The position numbers were made by a program, and so were the translations under genes. 64,000 bases of DNA, taken from contig NZ_JBNPMC010000007.1 in NCBI RefSeq assembly GCF_050313795.1, positions 1 through 64,000 on the forward strand. The letters run 5' to 3'. The notes below the pieces were generated by a model, which was not told the DNA's origin, did no database searches, and saw only the letters and a list, made by a program, of their open reading frames with translations. Origin of the DNA: CAMBRQ01 sp945870325. GTDB taxonomy: Bacteria > Bacillota > Clostridia > Lachnospirales > Lachnospiraceae. Shown here piece after piece: positions 61,226-64,000 of the stretch (the stretch's first letter is position 1; every line of letters starts with the position of its first letter).

Positions 61226-61996
61226 ATGCTGTTAGTAATAGATGCGGGAAATACCAACATAACACTGGGGGTATTCCGGGGAGAGGAACTGCTTGGAACC
61301 TGTCGTATGACGACAAAATTGCCAAGAACTTCGGATGAGTATGGAATTACGTTAAAAGAATTGGTAGAGTTTCAAGGCGTGAAAAGTACAGAGATCGATG
61401 CGGTAATCATCGCATCCGTAGTGCCGGATATCATGCATTCGCTTGGAAGCGCGATTATAAAATATTTCTCCGTAAAACCAATGATCGTATCTGCCGGAAT
61501 TAAAACCGGTATCCGCATTGCGACGGAGAATCCGAAGCAGGTAGGAGCAGACCGCATTGTGGACGCTGTTGCGGCATATACATTGTACGGTGGTCCGGTG
61601 ATCGTCATCGATTTCGGAACCGCTACAACTTATGATATCGTAAGCCCGAACGGAACATTCGAAGGCGCAGTTATCGCGCCGGGAATCCGTATCTCCGCAC
61701 AGGCGATGACAGGACAGGCTGCAATGCTTCCGGCGATTGAGATCAAGAAGCCGGATTCCATCATAGCCAAAGAAACTATCGCCAGTATGCAGGCGGGACT
61801 TGTATTCGGGCAGATCGGACAGACAGAGTACATTGTCAGGAAGATCAAGGAAGAATCCGGTTATCACGATGCGAAAGTTGTGGCAAGCGGCGGATTAGGC
61901 AAGATGATCGCGGCAGAGACGGATGTGATCGACGTGTATGATTCACAGTTGACGCTTAAGGGACTGCGGTTTATCTATGAGAAAAATAAAAGATAG
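61226..61996 (+). CDS. coaX: Type III pantothenate kinase
   Basis: A 256-aa kinase, the first step of coenzyme A synthesis, insensitive to CoA feedback. ASKHA fold: MLLVIDAGNTNITLGVFRGE (phosphate loop 1), VVPDIMHSLGSAI, NPKQVGADRIVDAVAAYTLY (pantothenate Arg), VIVIDFGTATTYDIVSPNGT (phosphate 2), GAVIAPGIRISAQAM. AGGAGGG at 61214-61220 precedes ATG 61226. It lies in the run birA-DUF6145-coaX-dusB, typical of Clostridia. Confidence 0.95.
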   Translation: MLLVIDAGNTNITLGVFRGEELLGTCRMTTKLPRTSDEYGITLKELVEFQGVKSTEIDAVIIASVVPDIMHSLGSAIIKYFSVKPMIVSAGIKTGIRIATENPKQVGADRIVDAVAAYTLYGGPVIVIDFGTATTYDIVSPNGTFEGAVIAPGIRISAQAMTGQAAMLPAIEIKKPDSIIAKETIASMQAGLVFGQIGQTEYIVRKIKEESGYHDAKVVASGGLGKMIAAETDVIDVYDSQLTLKGLRFIYEKNKR

Positions 61997-62017
61997 AGAA
62001 TGTTAAGATTTTAACTG

Positions 62018-62050
62018 GGGACGTAGTAAAATGCACTTTTACTACGTCCC
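62018..62050 (+). terminator. Perfect hairpin between coaX and dusB
   Basis: GGGACGTAGTAAAA, loop TGCAC, TTTTACTACGTCCC: 14-bp perfect stem. No T-run follows, so it may act as a processing site or repeat rather than a terminator. It recalls the GGGGACG start of the dispersed repeats, but is a different sequence. Confidence 0.5.
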
Positions 62051-62075
62051 AAATTGCGAAATGTGGTGTACCTGA

Positions 62076-63032
62076 ATGAATATAAAAGACGTAAAACTTG
62101 AGAATCCATACATCCTTGCCCCCATGGCAGGTGTAACCGACCTGCCGTTCCGTCTGTTGTGTAAAGAGCAAGGTGCGGGCTTATTATGCATGGAGATGAT
62201 CAGCGCCAAAGCGCTGCAGTATAAAAATAAGAATACCAAAGCATTGCTTTCCATCCATCCGCAGGAATATCCGGTATCATTACAGTTATTTGGCTCTGAT
62301 CCACATATTATTAGCGAGATTGCAAAACAGATTGAAGAACTTCCGTTCCAGATCCTGGATCTCAATATGGGATGTCCGGTGCCGAAGGTGGTGAAGAATG
62401 GGGAAGGATCTGCGCTTATGAAGACTCCAAAACTGGTATATGAGATTGTGTATCAGACTGCCCGGGCAATTCAGAAACCGGTAACAGTGAAGATTCGGAA
62501 AGGCTTTGATGACGATCATGTAAATGCGGTAGAGATCGCGAAGATTATCGAAGAAGCCGGAGGCGCAGCGGTGGCTGTCCACGGGAGAACCAGAGAGCAG
62601 TATTACTCTGGCAAGGCAGACTGGGAGATCATCCGTCAGGTGAAAGAAGCGGTGTCCATTCCTGTTATCGGCAATGGAGATGTGACGTCGGGAGAAAAGG
62701 CGCTGGCATTAAGAGAACAGACCGGATGTGACGGTGTTATGATCGGAAGAGGCGCTCAGGGAAATCCATGGATATTCCGGGAACTCGTGGAATATGATAG
62801 GACAGGGAGGATGCCGGAGAGACCATCAAAAGAAGTGGTCAAAGAGACCATGCTAAGACATGCAAGACTTCAGATAGAATTCAAAGGAGATTACCTTGGA
62901 ATCCGCGAGATGCGCAAGCATGTGGCATGGTATACCAAAGGGATGGAAGGTTCTGCAAAACTTAGGGATGATATCAATAAAGTTGAATCCTATGAGGAAT
63001 TGGAAGAACTTCTGAATACGAGAATAAAATAG
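62076..63032 (+). CDS. dusB: tRNA-dihydrouridine synthase
   Basis: A 318-aa FMN enzyme that reduces uridine in the tRNA D-loop. Seen: YILAPMAGVTDLPFRLLCKE (FMN loop), QLFGSDPHIISEIAKQIEEL, LDLNMGCPVPKVVKNGEGSA (catalytic Cys), VTVKIRKGFDD, VHGRTREQYYSGKADWE and GNGDVTSGEKAL with IGRGAQGNPWIF. The C-terminal helical domain is present. Its ribosome binding site is weak. Confidence 0.95.
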   Translation: MNIKDVKLENPYILAPMAGVTDLPFRLLCKEQGAGLLCMEMISAKALQYKNKNTKALLSIHPQEYPVSLQLFGSDPHIISEIAKQIEELPFQILDLNMGCPVPKVVKNGEGSALMKTPKLVYEIVYQTARAIQKPVTVKIRKGFDDDHVNAVEIAKIIEEAGGAAVAVHGRTREQYYSGKADWEIIRQVKEAVSIPVIGNGDVTSGEKALALREQTGCDGVMIGRGAQGNPWIFRELVEYDRTGRMPERPSKEVVKETMLRHARLQIEFKGDYLGIREMRKHVAWYTKGMEGSAKLRDDINKVESYEELEELLNTRIK

Positions 63033-63064
63033 AATTATATGAGGCAATCCTATGTCAAAATAGG

Positions 63065-63093
63065 TTGACATTAAGACGGTGTTTGGGTATAAT
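63065..63093 (+). promoter_or_regulatory. Consensus sigma-A promoter of greA
   Basis: TTGACA (63065-63070), exactly 17 nt, TATAAT (63088-63093): a full consensus match. It leaves a ~160-nt leader before greA. Confidence 0.85.
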
Positions 63094-63259
63094 AATGAAA
63101 TTGTGAAAGTCTATTTTTTGTCAAAAGATGAACAAAGATGGTACGGTCTACGGATCACCTTTGAAGAATATATTTGGAGCGATAGCATATCCGCCAGGGC
63201 AGCCTTGTGATACAAAGCCCGCGGGAATAAAGTATGAGAAAAGAAAGGAAGCAAGACAC

Positions 63260-63742
63260 ATGGAAGCAAAGAAAAGGTTACTTACTTATGCCGGGCTTAA
63301 GGCATTGGAGGATGAACTGGAGCATTTGAAAGTGGTAAAGCGTAAAGAAGTTGCGGGCAAGATCAAAGAAGCCAGAGAACAGGGAGACCTCTCAGAGAAT
63401 GCAGAATACGATGCTGCAAAAGATGAGCAGCGTGACATAGAGGCACGTATCGAGGAATTAGAAGGCATCCTTAAGAATGCAGAAGTTGTGGTGGAGGATG
63501 AAGTAGACTTTGATAAGATTAACGTGGGATGTACAGTAAAAGTATATGACAAGACATTTGACGAAGAGATGGAATTCAAACTGGTAGGTTCTACAGAAGC
63601 GAACAGCCTGGAAGGGAAGATATCCAATGAGTCACCGGTAGGTCAGGCACTGATCGGCTGCAAGGTTGGAGATTCTGTTGAAGTTGAGACCCAGGCAGGT
63701 ATTATGGAGTATGAAGTGCTTCATATCAGCCGTTCTATGTAG
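63260..63742 (+). CDS. greA: Transcription elongation factor GreA
   Basis: A 160-aa factor that rescues backtracked RNA polymerase. N-terminal coiled coil: LTYAGLKALEDELEHLKVVK, with the tip IKEAREQGDLSENAEYDAAK holding the catalytic acidic pair; FKBP-like C-terminal domain from ~residue 85: VGCTVKVYDKTFDEEMEFKL, ISNESPVGQALIGCKVGDSV. AAAGGAAG at 63244-63251 precedes ATG 63260. Confidence 0.96.
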   Translation: MEAKKRLLTYAGLKALEDELEHLKVVKRKEVAGKIKEAREQGDLSENAEYDAAKDEQRDIEARIEELEGILKNAEVVVEDEVDFDKINVGCTVKVYDKTFDEEMEFKLVGSTEANSLEGKISNESPVGQALIGCKVGDSVEVETQAGIMEYEVLHISRSM

Positions 63743-63851
63743 GTTCCGGAAGAATATGGCTGGTGTATTGTGGATTAATGTATTCGCGAAAATCGCGTCA
63801 ATGCAGCAGTTTGTTATTAAAGCAATAAAACAGTATAAAGGCAGAGATATA

Positions 63852-63878
63852 TCAGACTCCCTGATCCGGGGAGTCTGA
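63852..63878 (+). terminator. Weak terminator-like hairpin between greA and lysS
   Basis: TCAGACTCCC, loop TGATCC, GGGGAGTCTGA. The T-run is broken (ATTTG), so read-through into lysS is likely. Confidence 0.5.
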
Positions 63879-63906
63879 ATTTGAACATATGAAAGGAGAG
63901 GGAAAC

Positions 63907-64000
63907 GTGGCTGAACAGCAGAAAAAAGTACAGGAACAGGATGTAAACCAATTAAGAAAGGTTCGCCGTGAAAAACTGGCAGATCTTCAGGCAAATGGTA
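63907..64000 (+). CDS. lysS: Lysyl-tRNA synthetase (class II), N-terminal start, cut by the window end
   Basis: The first 31 codons, GTG start: AEQQKKVQEQDVNQLRKVRR then EKLADLQANG, matching the usual LysS start (E-x-x-N-Q-L-x-K-V-R-R-E-K-L-x-x-L). AAGGAGAGG at 63893-63901 lies 5 nt before GTG 63907. greA-lysS is a common order in Firmicutes. The remainder is outside the window. Confidence 0.85.
   Translation, partial: MAEQQKKVQEQDVNQLRKVRREKLADLQANG

Noticed and set aside
63666..63878. Small ORF overlapping the greA end
   Set aside because: No ribosome binding site, overlaps greA in another frame and runs into a hairpin.

Overview
The window looks like a chromosomal segment of a low-to-moderate GC Clostridia, most likely a gut Lachnospiraceae. 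The evidence is strong AGGAGG-type ribosome binding sites, AT-rich intergenic DNA, an S-box riboswitch before metK, an ECF transporter, KtrAB, DegV, LytTR/GHKL two-component genes, and the metK, birA-coaX-dusB-greA-lysS housekeeping runs. I saw no rRNA, tRNA or CRISPR array. Starts were chosen by ribosome binding site spacing; all functions are read from sequence motifs and memory of families, without database searches.

Layout. 1-1.56 kb: an oxidoreductase and a tRNA-editing protein. 1.6-13.5 kb is an accessory/defence island: a DUF4143 ATPase remnant, an XRE / ImmA-IrrE protease / PIN-nuclease operon, a TetM-like ribosomal GTPase fused to a Rae1/YacP-type NYN RNase, an unknown gene with a LexA-like box in its promoter, a single-chain cytosine methyltransferase-HaeIII endonuclease, a second m5C methyltransferase, a convergent probable restriction enzyme and a Vsr nuclease. 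Three copies of a 46-bp repeat sit at gene 3' ends in this island. 13.5-18.8 kb: MATE and EamA exporters with MerR and TetR regulators, DegV and a helical protein.

19-29.5 kb is a class II lanthipeptide locus: XRE regulator, unknown protein, LytTR response regulator, AgrC-like kinase, a 49-residue precursor, an attenuator hairpin, LanM, a secreted protein, a lipoprotein and an ABC-2 exporter. No peptidase-type LanT is present. 29.5-37.1 kb holds two decayed copies of a five-gene cassette of secreted and membrane proteins, separated by endolysin/holin remnants and ending beside an IS3-type transposase scrap. 37.2-38.5 kb is a Panacea (DUF4065) gene overlapping a membrane protein, a candidate toxin-antitoxin pair.

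38.7-64 kb is mostly core: FliB-like methylase, M18 aminopeptidase, DUF554 protein, shikimate kinase, a promoter followed by a 125-bp structured tandem repeat upstream of murA, an MFS transporter, a TudS-like desulfidase with a complete ECF transporter, SAM riboswitch plus metK, a kinase/regulator pair, KtrB/KtrA, an rRNA methylase, an NfeD-like protein, a patatin in frame with ornithine carbamoyltransferase, birA, coaX, dusB, greA and the start of lysS. GGGGACGGGG/GGGACACGG repeats flank the MFS and TudS-ECF units.

The items most worth a second look are the lanthipeptide locus without LanT, the GTPase-RNase fusion, the methylase-HaeIII fusion with its possible SOS link, the duplicated secreted-protein cassette, the Panacea pair and the structured tandem repeat before murA.
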